Shown one piece after another: positions 28,117-37,989 of a stretch of DNA of 64,000 nucleotides (its first letter is position 1; each line of letters begins with the position of its first letter). The notes under the pieces were generated by a model. It had not been told where the DNA came from, did not search any database, and saw nothing but the letters and a program-made list of their open reading frames with translations. The translations under genes and the position numbers were made by a program. This DNA is from Verrucomicrobiia bacterium (GTDB lineage: Bacteria; Verrucomicrobiota; Verrucomicrobiia; Verrucomicrobiales; Akkermansiaceae): positions 62,001 through 126,000 of the forward strand of contig JAUIGV010000006.1 in assembly GCA_030432565.1 (NCBI GenBank), written 5' to 3'.

Positions 28117-29790
28117 ATGATAGTTGCTGCTGCTGATCACGTCGCTCCGGTGGTCGCCCTGCTGGGGATGGTTTTGGGGAGTGTCATCGTAGTCTCCTTG
28201 CTTTTGGTGAAAGCGCGGCAGTCGCTGTTGGTGGGGTATTTTATTTGCGGAGTGGTGCTCGCAAACACCGGAGCCACGGGATGGCTCGGGGACTCGGCGG
28301 ACGAAGCGATCTCCATCCTTTCCGAGCTTGGAGTGGTGCTTCTGATGTTCACCCTGGGCATCGAGTTTTCGCTGCGAGAACTCATGCATCTCAAAAAAGT
28401 GGTGCTGGGAGGCGGCGGGGCACAGATGTTTTTAACCACGGTGGTGGGGATGCTGGTGGGTTGGAGTTTTGGGCTCACCGGGCCTGTGTTGTTGGTTGTG
28501 GGCTTTGCGATGGCCTTGTCGTCGACGGCAGTGAGCATCAAGTCGTTCCAGGATATGGGACAGCCGGACTCGCCCGGGTCGCGCATGGCACTGGGCGTGG
28601 CGATCTTTCAAGATCTCGCGGTCATCTTCTTCATGGTCGTGCTGCCGTCATTAGTGGGTGATGGTGCGGATGGCATGGGACCGGTTTTCTTCGCTCTGGG
28701 CAAGGGTGTCTTGTTTCTTGGGCTGTGTTGGTTCTTGAGTGTTTATGTTGTTCCACATCTTCTTCATGCCGTCGCAACTTCGCGTAGTCGGGAGCTTTTC
28801 ACGGTGACGGTGGTGGGGCTTTGCGCGATCATCGCCTGGGGTGCCAATTGGTTTGGGCTGAGTCTTGCACTCGGTGCTTTTGCCGGAGGCTTGGTGGTGA
28901 GTGAGTCCATCTATTCCCACAAGGTTTTGGCTGATGTTCTGCCCTTCAAGGATCTCTTCCTGACCGTCTTTTTTGTCTCGGTCGGATTGTTGATCGATCT
29001 GGAGGCGGTTTGGCAATCAGCCTGGGTGATTGGTCTCGGGGTGCTGGCGATCCTCTCGATCAAAGGGCTGATTGTCGCCGCCATCGCAAAGCGGATGGGC
29101 TTGCGCTTGCGACAAGGTCTCATCGCGGGCGCGGCCCTGTCGAGTAGCGGTGAATTCTCCCTTGTCCTGCTCAATCGCGCGGCTGATTTGGGAGGGCTTT
29201 CGCCCGAAATCGGACAGGTTCTTTTGGCCAGTACCGCGATTTCAATGTCACTGGTCCCGACTCTCATGAGGGGCTCACTGCCGTTTTCCAGGATGCTCGA
29301 GAAGTGGCCCCTTTTTCAAAGTCACGGGAAAAACGATGAACTAAGGGATGGCGCGCAAGTGGCGGCTCTCCGCGATCACGTTGTGATCTGTGGATACGGA
29401 CCGGTTGGCCAGGCTCTTCATGAAGAGATGGGCCGGCTTTCAGTACCCGTGGTTGTGATTGAGATGAATGCCTCGACGGTTCGCGATCTTCATAAGCGTG
29501 GCGTTCAGGTGCTTTTTGCAGATGCCACCAGTTCCCAAACGATGGAACTTGCGCGGATCAAGGAGGCACGGGCTTTGGCCTTCACCTTCCCGGAACCAAA
29601 GCTGGCTCTCGAAGGAATCCGTGCGGCGCGGACTCTCAATCCGGAAATTGTGACCTTCGCGCGGGCAAAATTTGCCAACGGGGTTGAGATGCTCCAAAAA
29701 GGGGGCGTTCACCATATTTTTCATGATGAGGTCACGAGTGGGCGGGCGATGGTAAGTGCGGTCTTGGGATGCTACTCGGTGAAAGAGTGA
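28117..29790 (+). CDS. Kef-type monovalent cation:proton antiporter (CPA2) with TrkA-N domain
   Basis: 557 residues. The first about 385 form a CPA2 exchanger with around 12 membrane segments (GYFICGVVLANTGATGW, FTLGIEFSLREL, FQDLAVIFFMVVLPS). The cytosolic RCK/TrkA-N domain (about 410-530) starts DHVVICGYGPVGQALHEEM, a Rossmann NAD-binding loop. Such proteins export K+ or Na+ in exchange for protons. No kefF/kefG-like quinone reductase is next to it. A weak ribosome site (AGGA) lies about 10 bp upstream of the ATG at 28117. Confidence 0.9.
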   Translation: MIVAAADHVAPVVALLGMVLGSVIVVSLLLVKARQSLLVGYFICGVVLANTGATGWLGDSADEAISILSELGVVLLMFTLGIEFSLRELMHLKKVVLGGGGAQMFLTTVVGMLVGWSFGLTGPVLLVVGFAMALSSTAVSIKSFQDMGQPDSPGSRMALGVAIFQDLAVIFFMVVLPSLVGDGADGMGPVFFALGKGVLFLGLCWFLSVYVVPHLLHAVATSRSRELFTVTVVGLCAIIAWGANWFGLSLALGAFAGGLVVSESIYSHKVLADVLPFKDLFLTVFFVSVGLLIDLEAVWQSAWVIGLGVLAILSIKGLIVAAIAKRMGLRLRQGLIAGAALSSSGEFSLVLLNRAADLGGLSPEIGQVLLASTAISMSLVPTLMRGSLPFSRMLEKWPLFQSHGKNDELRDGAQVAALRDHVVICGYGPVGQALHEEMGRLSVPVVVIEMNASTVRDLHKRGVQVLFADATSSQTMELARIKEARALAFTFPEPKLALEGIRAARTLNPEIVTFARAKFANGVEMLQKGGVHHIFHDEVTSGRAMVSAVLGCYSVKE

Positions 29791-29838
29791 TTTCAGACAA
29801 GGTTCCCGCTTTTCACAACAGCTCGCTTGGTTTTGACT

Positions 29839-31029
29839 ATGGCCATGGCAACGATCGGAACTCCCTTCACAAATACAGCAAAAAAAGTCCTCCTTTGCGG
29901 CTCGGGAGAGTTGGGTAAGGAAGTGGTCATTGAACTCCAGCGTTATGGCGTGGAAGTGATCGCCTGTGATGCCTACGCAAATGCTCCTGCGATGCAGGTG
30001 GCCGACCGGAGTCATGTTTTTTCAATGTTGGACGGCGAGGCACTGCGACAGGTGATTGAGGAAGAGAAGCCCGACCTTGTGGTGCCTGAGGTCGAAGCAA
30101 TTGCGACTGACACTCTCGCGGAGATCGAAGCCGAGGGGCTCGCGACGATCATCCCGACAGCTCGTGCCACCCAGCTCACAATGAATCGCGAAGGCATCCG
30201 GCGCATGGCTGCGGAGGAGTTGGGTTGTCTGACTTCTCCTTATCGTTTTGCCGGAACTCTTGAGGAGTATCAGAAAGCAATTTCCGAGATTCGTCTGCCG
30301 TGTGTCGTCAAACCGATCATGTCGTCCTCCGGAAAAGGTCAGTCGACCCTGAAAACAGAGGAAGATATTTTACCAGCCTGGGAATATGCGCAGGAAGGAG
30401 GCCGGGCCGGAGCTGGCAAGGTCATCGTGGAAGGCTTCGTGGAGTTCGATTACGAGATCACCTTGCTTACAGTTCGACACGTTGGCGGGACTTCTTTTTG
30501 CGATCCCATCGGACATGTGCAGGTCGATGGAGACTACCGTGAATCCTGGCAGCCACAGCCGATGAGCGAGGCCGCTCTTGAAAGCGCCCGCGAGATGGCG
30601 GGGAAGGTGACCGGGAACCTCGGCGGATTTGGCGTTTTTGGTGTGGAGCTTTTTGTGAAAGGAGACGAGGTGATTTTTTCCGAGGTTTCACCACGGCCTC
30701 ACGACACCGGTATGGTGACAATGATCTCGCAGGACTTGAGCCAGTTCTCGCTTCATGCTCGCGCTATTCTGGGACTTCCGATTCCAAACATTCACAACCA
30801 CGGGCCGTCGGCTTCGTGTGCGCATGTCGTCGAGGGACACTCGGAGCAGGTGAGCTTTGGCAACCTTGAGGATGCTTTGGCGGAGCCGGATACCCAGTTG
30901 CGACTCTTTGGCAAACCTGCCGTCTCGGGCAAGCGACGAATGGCGGTGGGCTTGGGACGCGCGAAAGATCTCGAAACAGCCAGGGAAAAGGCCCGCGGAG
31001 TAATCGCGGCACTCAACACCCAGCTCTAG
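29839..31029 (+). CDS. purT: formate-dependent phosphoribosylglycinamide formyltransferase PurT
   Basis: 396 residues from the ATG at 29839 ([20 protein letters not shown]). A TTG 12 bp upstream is possible. It is an ATP-grasp enzyme making formyl-GAR from GAR, formate and ATP in purine synthesis. The N-terminal [41 protein letters not shown] and [13 protein letters not shown] are family signatures. The FAD-dependent oxidoreductase follows with 6 bp between, so the two are probably one operon. Confidence 0.95.
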   Translation: MAMATIGTPFTNTAKKVLLCGSGELGKEVVIELQRYGVEVIACDAYANAPAMQVADRSHVFSMLDGEALRQVIEEEKPDLVVPEVEAIATDTLAEIEAEGLATIIPTARATQLTMNREGIRRMAAEELGCLTSPYRFAGTLEEYQKAISEIRLPCVVKPIMSSSGKGQSTLKTEEDILPAWEYAQEGGRAGAGKVIVEGFVEFDYEITLLTVRHVGGTSFCDPIGHVQVDGDYRESWQPQPMSEAALESAREMAGKVTGNLGGFGVFGVELFVKGDEVIFSEVSPRPHDTGMVTMISQDLSQFSLHARAILGLPIPNIHNHGPSASCAHVVEGHSEQVSFGNLEDALAEPDTQLRLFGKPAVSGKRRMAVGLGRAKDLETAREKARGVIAALNTQL

Positions 31030-31035
31030 GCGGGC

Positions 31036-31914
31036 ATGGTCGAGGTCATCGGGTTTGGACTCGCCGGAGCGTGTGTGGCCTTGCAGCTCCAGCGTGCCGG
31101 TTGCGAGGTGCGCGTTGTTGACGACGGCGGGGAAGGGAGCTCCCATGTTGCTGCGGGCTTGGTCAATCCGGTTGCCGGTCGTAATTTCGAGCCAAGTTGG
31201 GAGGTTGCGGACGCCTGGAAGATTGCCCTCCCGTTTTACCAAAGTCTTGGAGAAGATCTTTTTCACTCAGTGCCCATCTTACGCTTGTGGTTTGATGAAA
31301 AGGACCGGTTAAAATTTGAGCGAAAGCGTGAGCTCGTGAAGCCATGGATCGACGGTGTCACTGATGAGGGCGTTCTGTGGAGTGAAGGGGGATGGCTCGA
31401 TTGCCCGAAGTTTTTGACGGTGGCTCGCGAGGAGTTTTTGAAAAACGGAGGTGAATTGAAAGAAGCTCCCCAGGGTGGGGCTCAGATCTGGTGTGCCGGA
31501 GCGGCGGGGCTGATTCGGGGCGACTTTCCGGGAGTCGAACATCGAAGTGCAAAGGGTGAGATTCTGACCGTGCGCATTCCGGGTTGGAGGGAGGATCGGA
31601 TTTTAAATCGCGCCGGCTGGCTCATTCCGATTGGCGGTGATCTCTATCGGGTCGGGGCGACCTACGATTGGGATCATTTGGAATCCGGGCCTACCGAGGA
31701 AGGAAGGAGCAAAGTGGAGGCGATTCTGCAAACCTTCACGGATCGTTACTATGAAGTGGTCGACCATGTGGCAGGTATTCGTCCTATTATCGACCGGAGT
31801 AAACCAGTGGTGCGCTTTCAAGAGGGCAAGGGGTGGATGTTTAATGGGCTTGGTTCAAAGGGCGTGATCTACGCCCCTCGTGTTGGCCTCGAAATGGTAA
31901 GTCGGTTTGGTTAA
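31036..31914 (+). CDS. FAD-dependent oxidoreductase (DAO family)
   Basis: 292 residues. The N-terminal dinucleotide motif is VIGFGLAGACVALQLQRAG. The mid-part SSHVAAGLVNPVAGR, and the C-terminal FNGLGSKGVIYAPRVG resemble D-amino-acid/glycine oxidase-type FAD proteins and the oxidase half of MnmC. It is shorter than most family members (about 370). It lies 6 bp after purT. It may oxidise glycine or another amine, but no substrate-determining residue can be named. Confidence 0.75.
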   Translation: MVEVIGFGLAGACVALQLQRAGCEVRVVDDGGEGSSHVAAGLVNPVAGRNFEPSWEVADAWKIALPFYQSLGEDLFHSVPILRLWFDEKDRLKFERKRELVKPWIDGVTDEGVLWSEGGWLDCPKFLTVAREEFLKNGGELKEAPQGGAQIWCAGAAGLIRGDFPGVEHRSAKGEILTVRIPGWREDRILNRAGWLIPIGGDLYRVGATYDWDHLESGPTEEGRSKVEAILQTFTDRYYEVVDHVAGIRPIIDRSKPVVRFQEGKGWMFNGLGSKGVIYAPRVGLEMVSRFG

Positions 31915-32072
31915 CCTTTGAGCGGAGGGGGACGATTGTCGTTCCGATGAATTTCTAGTTTGTTCGCCTGTCTCCTCAGACCTTTCGTATCAAATGGCGA
32001 TTCATCACACCGATGAGATCATTTTTCGTTGAAAATGACGGCAGGCGACTAACGTTAACAAGTCATTGCAAC

Positions 32073-32096
32073 TGGCTTCAAACCCGACTGGAGCCA
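32073..32096 (+). promoter_or_regulatory. hairpin just upstream of tonB-like start
   Basis: Inverted repeat TGGCTTCA / TGGAGCCA (one G-T wobble) with an 8-nt loop, ending 7 bp before the ATG at 32104. It would occupy the ribosome-binding region in the mRNA. No factor is known. Confidence 0.35.
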
Positions 32097-32103
32097 AAAC
32101 TGA

Positions 32104-32859
32104 ATGAAAATAAAAAGACCAGCCCTGGAAATGAAGTTGCCGTGTCGTCGGGAGCTTTTGCTTTCGTCGATGAGTTCGGTCTTTATCGCGGGTGGTCTTC
32201 TGGGGGGATTGGCTTTCGTTTCAATCTCGCTTGCGACGGCTTTTCAAACCATTGATCCAAGCGGGCCGGTTATGGTGAAGTCCGAGGAGAGCGAGGAACC
32301 GGAGGAGGTCGAAGAAGTGACGAAGGCTTACGAACCGTCGCCCAGTGTTTCGGTTCCGCCGCTTTCATTGGTTCCGCTTGAACAACAACTGGTGGAGTCG
32401 CCCGATGCCATTCCCGTGCCGGAGGTTGAAGAAGTGCCGGTGATGGATGACCTGGATTGGTCCGAAGAAGCCTTCGAGCCGTGGGAAGAGGATCAAAAGC
32501 CGGAAGTGAAACCAAAGCCCAAGGTTGTTCGCAAGCCTGCTCCGGCCCGGAAGTCTTCGCCGACCGAAAAATCGGTTTCCGTGAAGCCGACTTCGGCGCG
32601 AGTTGTTTCCCGAAGCGCTCCTGCTTATCCGGGCAGTGCCCGCCGGGCGGGGATTGAAGGAAAGGTGATGGTTCTGGTAACTGTGTCGACGTCGGGCCGG
32701 GTTTCGGGCGCTCTCATTTCTTCAAGTAGCGGGAATGCGTCGCTCGATGCCGCTGCGTTGAAGGCAGCAAGGCGCTATCGGTTCACGCCTGCCAAAAACG
32801 GGGTCGGACAGGCGGTGGCGACGCAAGTGAAGATTCCTTTCAACTTCCGGTTGAACTAG
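32104..32859 (+). CDS. TonB-family energy transducer
   Basis: 251 residues. One N-terminal membrane segment (SSVFIAGGLLGGLAFVSISL, about 24-45) is followed by a Glu/Pro/Lys-rich periplasmic spacer (about 50-160), then a TonB C-terminal domain from about 165 (SAPAYPGSARRAGIEGKVMV, ending VKIPFNFRLN). TonB couples the proton-motive force to outer-membrane receptors. No exbB, exbD or receptor gene is next to it. It converges with the second DUF1501 gene, overlapping by 4 bp. Confidence 0.88.
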   Translation: MKIKRPALEMKLPCRRELLLSSMSSVFIAGGLLGGLAFVSISLATAFQTIDPSGPVMVKSEESEEPEEVEEVTKAYEPSPSVSVPPLSLVPLEQQLVESPDAIPVPEVEEVPVMDDLDWSEEAFEPWEEDQKPEVKPKPKVVRKPAPARKSSPTEKSVSVKPTSARVVSRSAPAYPGSARRAGIEGKVMVLVTVSTSGRVSGALISSSSGNASLDAAALKAARRYRFTPAKNGVGQAVATQVKIPFNFRLN

Positions 32860-34220
32860 GCGAGGATCCTTTTGATCACCTTGCCGTGGACATCGGTCAG
32901 GCGGAAATTTCTCCCTTTGTATTTATAGGTGAGGCGCTTGTGGTCCACCCCGAGCAAATGAAGTGCGGTCGCGTGGAAGTCGTGCACGTGAAAGGGATCA
33001 ATGGCGGCCGTGAATCCGAAGGGATCGGTTTCGCCATAAGTAACTCCACCTTGGATTCCGCCGCCTGCCATAAACATCGAGCCGGACTTGGTGTGGTGGT
33101 CGCGCCCGCTGCCCTGCGACATGGGGGTGCGCCCGAATTCGCCGCCCCAGATGACGAGGGTGTCGTCAAGCATGCCCCGTTGTTTGAGGTCGCGGATGAG
33201 CGCGGCTGCGCCCTGGTCGATGTCCTTGCAGCGAGACTTCATGCCACCCACCACGTTCCCGTGGTGATCCCAACCGGTGTGGTAGAGTTGGACAAAGCGC
33301 ACTCCTCGCTCGGCCATACGACGAGCCATGAGGCAGTTCGAGGCGAAGGAGCCGTTGGGCTTGGCCCCTACGCCGTAAAGCTTACGGGTCTCGCCTGTTT
33401 CCGAGGCGAAGTCCGCCAGGTCGGGCACGCTGGACTGCATCTGAAAAGCGAGTTCATATTGTGAAATGCGAGTGGCAATTTCAGGGTCCGCCACCTCGGT
33501 GTCGTGAAGCTGGTTGAGTTTATTGAGTGAATCGAGCGAAGCTCGCTGGGTGGTTCTACTGATCCCGGATGGTGATTTGAGATAGTTTAGAGGGGTTCCC
33601 GAGGAGTAAAACTCCACGCCCGTGTGTTTGCCGGGAAGGAAGCCTGCATTCCAGGCGGTTTGAGGAACCGGTTGTCCTTCGGGGCCGGATCTCATCACGA
33701 CGAAAGAGGGGAGATCGTTGGCAATATGGCCGAGACCATAGGTCACCCACGACCCCATGCTTGGCCGACCGGCGATGGCGGTGCCGGTATTCATGAAGGC
33801 GTGCGCCGGGTCGTGGTTGACCTGATCGGTTTGCTGGGTGCGGATGATGCAAATGTCATCTGCGATCTTTTGAATGTTTGGAAGCAGATTTGAGATCATT
33901 TGACCTGACTTTCCGCACTTTGTGAAACCAACATCAGTCCCAAAACACTTCAGCGCCGAGTGTTGCAGGAAGGCGAATTTGATTCCTTTTGTCAGGGACT
34001 CCGGGATGGGCTTGCCATCGAGCTCACGAAGCTTGGGTTTGTCATCGAATGACTCGAATTGAGAGGGGCCGCCCGCCATGTAGAGGTAGATGACGCGCTT
34101 TGCCCTGGGAGCGTGATGAAAGACCTCACCAAGACCGTCCTTGGCGAGGAGATCGGCAAAAGCAGTTCCAAGGAGAGCGGTTGAGGAACGTGCGAAAAAG
34201 TCGCGGCGTGGAATGTTCAT
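32856..34220 (-). CDS. DUF1501 Tat-exported protein, second copy
   Basis: 454 residues. The N-terminus MNIPRRDFFARSSTALLGTA is a twin-arginine signal. Blocks shared with the copy at 17.2 kb are [51 protein letters not shown] and the C-terminal YKYKGRNFRLTDVHGKVI. It is the downstream gene of a pair with the PSCyt1/DUF1553 gene, 3 bp after that gene's stop. Confidence 0.9.
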   Translation of the reverse strand: MNIPRRDFFARSSTALLGTAFADLLAKDGLGEVFHHAPRAKRVIYLYMAGGPSQFESFDDKPKLRELDGKPIPESLTKGIKFAFLQHSALKCFGTDVGFTKCGKSGQMISNLLPNIQKIADDICIIRTQQTDQVNHDPAHAFMNTGTAIAGRPSMGSWVTYGLGHIANDLPSFVVMRSGPEGQPVPQTAWNAGFLPGKHTGVEFYSSGTPLNYLKSPSGISRTTQRASLDSLNKLNQLHDTEVADPEIATRISQYELAFQMQSSVPDLADFASETGETRKLYGVGAKPNGSFASNCLMARRMAERGVRFVQLYHTGWDHHGNVVGGMKSRCKDIDQGAAALIRDLKQRGMLDDTLVIWGGEFGRTPMSQGSGRDHHTKSGSMFMAGGGIQGGVTYGETDPFGFTAAIDPFHVHDFHATALHLLGVDHKRLTYKYKGRNFRLTDVHGKVIKRILA

Positions 34221-34223
34221 GGG

Positions 34224-37200
34224 TTAGCTGCGAGTTAGGAATTCGTGAAGATTTAGGACGATGCGGGCGGTGGCGGTCCAGGCGGCATGGTTGATGGAAT
34301 CGTGGGTTCCGGGGGGAGACTGTCCGATGGCGAGAAGTGATTTTGCGGCACCGGGGTTGGCTTTAAATTCGGAAAGCAACTTCTCGTGAAGTGCTTCGAT
34401 TTCCGCGGCTTCTGCGGTCGACGGATCGCGTTGAAGGGCGAGGTGAAAGAGGTGTGCGATAGGATCTTCCTTATCGATGATGCGAGCGGCCAGTCCGCGT
34501 GCTGCTTCCACAAATTGTGGGTCGTTGAGCAAGGCGAGGGCTTGGGCCGGAGTGTTGGTAATAGCTCGTCGGGCGGTGCACTCCTGTCGGGTCGGTGCAT
34601 CGAGGGCGAGCAGGGCAGGGTGGTGGTTCTGCCGTTTCCAGAAGGTGTAGAGTGAGCGTTGATATTGCTCCTGCCCGGGGTTGGTTTCCCAAATTTGGTA
34701 TCGGGAGCCGAACATTACCTTGTTGGACTTGGCCCAGTAGCTTTCCGGTTGATAGGGGAAGAATGAGGTGCTCGGAATCTCTGTGGTGAGCTTGAGAAGG
34801 TTGGCGGCGAGTAAAGCGGAGTCGCGAATTTCCTCGGCGGTATGCCGGTGTCTCGATTGTCTCGCGTGAAGCCGGTTGGTGGGATCATTTTGCGCCAAAA
34901 GGGAACCGGGAATGGACGAGAGTTGATAGGCTTCGGAGGTGACCAGAAGACGAATCATTTTGCGAATGTCCCAGTCTTCCTGGAATTCGGCGGCCATCCA
35001 ATCGAGGAGGTCAACGTGGGAGGGCCAGTCGCCTTGGTTCCCGGAGTCTTCGAGGGTTTCACTCAGGCCGCGTCCGTGGAATTGATGCCAGAGCCGGTTG
35101 ACGAAGACGCGGGCGGTGAGCGGGTTGTTTTTGGAGATGATCCAATTGGCGAGGTCCAGGCGGGTGGGGTTTGGTGAATCAAGTTTTCCAAAGGCTTCGG
35201 GAATAGCCGGTCTGGCAACAGGTCCGGATTCGTCCATAAAGTTGCCGCGTTTGAGAATGTGGGTTTTCTTGGGAGTGCTTTCCTTGCTGACCAGGGTTTC
35301 GGTGGCTCCCTGACGATGGAGGTAAATCTCACGATAAAGGTTGTTGAGTTGGGTTGTGAGTTCCGGGTTTTGGTGTTCCCGAAAAGCCATATCGATGACG
35401 GTTTGGTGAATGGGACGGCGCGCGGCCGGCGATTTTTTGAGAGAAGTGATAAGTAGAGTTGGGAAGTCCTTGCGGTCGTCGCGATTCAGCGGGAGTTCCC
35501 AAAAGTAGCGGAAAGTTGATTCCGCCAATTCGTTGGTGAAGAAACGATGGGCAGTGGTTTGGTATCCGGAGCTCCCCCAGGTCACCTTGCCGCCTTGTTG
35601 GATCCAGGCCATTCCCTGCGGGACATAGGCTGCCTTGCCCAGTTTGCTCTTGGGGACGACGAGACGGACAACTTCGCCGGTTCCGGGCAATGGTCCCATG
35701 TGGGTGGGTTTGGTCGGAAAGGCCTTGCTGGCAGCAGGATGATCTTTCGGGCCCCAGTAAAAGGTACGGAAGTAATCGTCGTGCCAGCCCATCCGGCGAT
35801 AGGCACCATTGATGATTTGGAAGGCGACAAATTCGGGCTTGTTGTTGGGATCAATCGTAAGGTTGATGAAGTAGTCTTCGCTGTTGCCGAAGTCCGACGA
35901 AGTCAGGGTCTCGGCGCACAGGTGTTGCTTGATCTCGCCGGGCTTCGCGATGACTTCCCGGCCGGTTTCGGTTTGCGTGAAATCACCTCTCGTGATGTGA
36001 GCCACTGGCAGAGTGGCAGGGAACCAGATCCAGTCGGTCTTTTCTTTTGTCGCGCTGGCTTTCTTGTCTTGTTCCAGGACTTCGGCGGACCAATTCTTCA
36101 AGTCGTTTGGAGCGATGGGAGCTGAGTAAAGCTTCTTGCGAACGGCATCGATTTCTGCGGCCAGTGCGTGTTCTTTGGCCGACTTTGCGGGATCGTTGTG
36201 AAGATAGTGGAGAGGGACTCTCCGGTCGCCGGGTTCGTAAACCCCGGCCTCGACAAGCGGGTCGAAGAAGGCGGCGAGAGAATAGTAATCCTTTGCCAGG
36301 ATGGGGTCATACTTGTGATCATGACATTCGGCGCACCCGGTGGTGAGGCCAAGCCAGACCGTGCCGAGGGCTCTCACGTGTTCGCCTTTGAGCGCGTAAA
36401 GAGCTTCTTTTTCGATGACGCCGGCTTCGCAGTTTGTTTTGACGAGACGATTGTAAGCCGAGGCGGTCAGGGTACGGTCGTTGCGGTCCGGAAGTAGATC
36501 TCCCGCGAGCTGTTCAAGGGTAAATTGATCGAAGGGCATGTTCTGCTGAAAGGCCTCAATGACATACTTTCGGAAAGGTCCGGACGCGATGGGTTCGTCG
36601 GAAACCATGCCGTTGGAGTCGGCGTGGCGGACGAGGTCGAGCCAGCGGACGGCTTGATGTTCGGCATGCTCGAGTGATCTGACCCAGCGCTCAACAAAGT
36701 TAAGGTAGTTTTTCCGTGAGGGATCTTTTTGGAAGGCGGTGACTTCTTCATAGGTTGGCGGAATTCCGCGGAGGTCGTAGGAGAGTCTTCGCAGTAAAAC
36801 GCGAGGGGAGGCTTTTGGGACCGGTTCGACTCCCTTCTCGTTCCAGGTGCGTCTGAGGAACGAGTCGATCGGGTTCGGGTCGTTACCCGGAACCTTGGGG
36901 CGGGTCAGTTTTCGGAAGGCCCAGTGATCTTCGTATTTGGCTCCCTGTTCGATCCAAAGTCGCAAGGTCTCTTTTTCCTTTTCGGTGAGGCGGTAAACGG
37001 TATCAAGCGGTGGCATGTGCTCGTCCTTGTCCGTGCTGGAAATACGCTCGATGAGAATCGATTCATCGGGATTTCCGGGCACGATGGCGTCGAATTCAGT
37101 GGCTCCTTCAAAGGTATCGAGTCGCAGGTCGGCCTCACGTTTTTTCTCGTCGAATCCATGACAGAAAAAACAATTGTTCGAGAGAATGGGGCGGATGTCC

Positions 37201-37277
37201 CGGTTGTAGCTGATTTTTTCCACCGCCCGAGCCAAGGGGGACAGGGCCAGAATGATGAGAAGGAAAGCGCGTGGCAT
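34224..37277 (-). CDS. PSCyt1-DUF1549-DUF1553 cytochrome-like secreted protein, second copy
   Basis: 1017 residues with signal peptide MPRAFLLIILALSPLARA. The haem c site CFFCH is at 36-40, a second CxxCH in CAECHDHKYDPI, and DUF1553 near the C-terminus (NPLTARVFVNRLWHQFHGRG, ITNTPAQALALLNDPQF). It is paralogous to the gene at 14.2 kb but with a different central region. Here it precedes its DUF1501 partner, the more usual order. Confidence 0.9.
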   Translation of the reverse strand: MPRAFLLIILALSPLARAVEKISYNRDIRPILSNNCFFCHGFDEKKREADLRLDTFEGATEFDAIVPGNPDESILIERISSTDKDEHMPPLDTVYRLTEKEKETLRLWIEQGAKYEDHWAFRKLTRPKVPGNDPNPIDSFLRRTWNEKGVEPVPKASPRVLLRRLSYDLRGIPPTYEEVTAFQKDPSRKNYLNFVERWVRSLEHAEHQAVRWLDLVRHADSNGMVSDEPIASGPFRKYVIEAFQQNMPFDQFTLEQLAGDLLPDRNDRTLTASAYNRLVKTNCEAGVIEKEALYALKGEHVRALGTVWLGLTTGCAECHDHKYDPILAKDYYSLAAFFDPLVEAGVYEPGDRRVPLHYLHNDPAKSAKEHALAAEIDAVRKKLYSAPIAPNDLKNWSAEVLEQDKKASATKEKTDWIWFPATLPVAHITRGDFTQTETGREVIAKPGEIKQHLCAETLTSSDFGNSEDYFINLTIDPNNKPEFVAFQIINGAYRRMGWHDDYFRTFYWGPKDHPAASKAFPTKPTHMGPLPGTGEVVRLVVPKSKLGKAAYVPQGMAWIQQGGKVTWGSSGYQTTAHRFFTNELAESTFRYFWELPLNRDDRKDFPTLLITSLKKSPAARRPIHQTVIDMAFREHQNPELTTQLNNLYREIYLHRQGATETLVSKESTPKKTHILKRGNFMDESGPVARPAIPEAFGKLDSPNPTRLDLANWIISKNNPLTARVFVNRLWHQFHGRGLSETLEDSGNQGDWPSHVDLLDWMAAEFQEDWDIRKMIRLLVTSEAYQLSSIPGSLLAQNDPTNRLHARQSRHRHTAEEIRDSALLAANLLKLTTEIPSTSFFPYQPESYWAKSNKVMFGSRYQIWETNPGQEQYQRSLYTFWKRQNHHPALLALDAPTRQECTARRAITNTPAQALALLNDPQFVEAARGLAARIIDKEDPIAHLFHLALQRDPSTAEAAEIEALHEKLLSEFKANPGAAKSLLAIGQSPPGTHDSINHAAWTATARIVLNLHEFLTRS

Positions 37278-37493
37278 GAGAAGGTAATGGTCCGATTAGA
37301 GTATCGATTCAAATCTGTTTTGTCTTGGATGAAGTTCTGAAGGTTTTTTGCAAAGGTGGATTCAAGTGGCTGGCGCAAAGATGGGTGATAAATGGCCAGG
37401 AGCTGTAAGAGGCTTCCGGCTTAACCACCAGGTCAATCCCAGGCGCCCACTGATAACCGCCCGGCACAAGAGCAACGTTACAGCATCAAAATC
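37278..37493. other. intergenic region upstream of IS30-like remnant
   Basis: About 216 bp upstream of the PSCyt1 gene on the other strand. It probably holds that gene's promoter. The right end merges into a decayed transposase frame that stays open from about 37423 but has no start until 37494. Confidence 0.35.
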
Positions 37494-37646
37494 ATGAATG
37501 ACAGAGGATATGGTCCCACCGCGATTGCGCAGGCCATTGGTGTTCCCCCGTCGACCGCGAGCTCCGAGCTGGGATGTCACCTGCGGGAGGTTTTCCCTTC
37601 CGCTTTCGGAGGCTGCGTGTTTGAGAATCGTTGCCGGAGGGTGTGA
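37494..37646 (+). pseudogene. decayed IS30-family transposase fragment (helix-turn-helix part)
   Basis: 50 codons from an ATG at 37494, with the same frame open upstream to about 37423. The peptide MNDRGYGPTAIAQAIGVPPS, then TASSELG, and the preceding AQEQRYSIKI, follow the pattern of the N-terminal HTH of IS30 transposases (short linker, xAIAxxxGxxxSTxSxEL). The catalytic DDE domain and terminal inverted repeats are missing. It is likely a degraded remnant. Confidence 0.45.
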
Positions 37647-37989
37647 CGACTCTGGAAATTAAAACCAAGAGTGAGGGAGATGCGCTTCAATCCATGATTG
37701 CGGCTTATGAAGTCGAGCTAATTGCTCTTGATGCCTTTGGCCGCTGTACTTCCCTGGTTGAGATGCCACGTTCTCCGATTCGATCTCTGCGAACCACCGT
37801 TGTCGTTTCCATGGGGTAGCCGTTACTTTTGGGGCTTCCATCATCTCGTGGAGTTCAAAATCCCGGGAATGGGGAGAAACGAGTGTGGTTTGCCTTTGTG
37901 ACTCTAGGGCAGGTGGAAGAGTGATTTTGAGCAATCTTTGACAGAGTTTTGACACAGGTAAAATCTCAATGAGGCAGTTTGATGCCAGT
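37647..37989. other. non-coding interval with no clear gene
   Basis: About 340 bp between the transposase remnant and the exported-protein pair. An open frame at 37631-37819 with a TTG start has no recognised features. A TTGACA box occurs twice (around 37940 and 37951), the second just upstream of the gene cluster, but no convincing -10 follows. Confidence 0.35.

Noticed and set aside
37631-37819. 62-codon frame with a TTG start
   Set aside because: No start context, no recognised motif and no matching neighbour; too weak to call as a gene.
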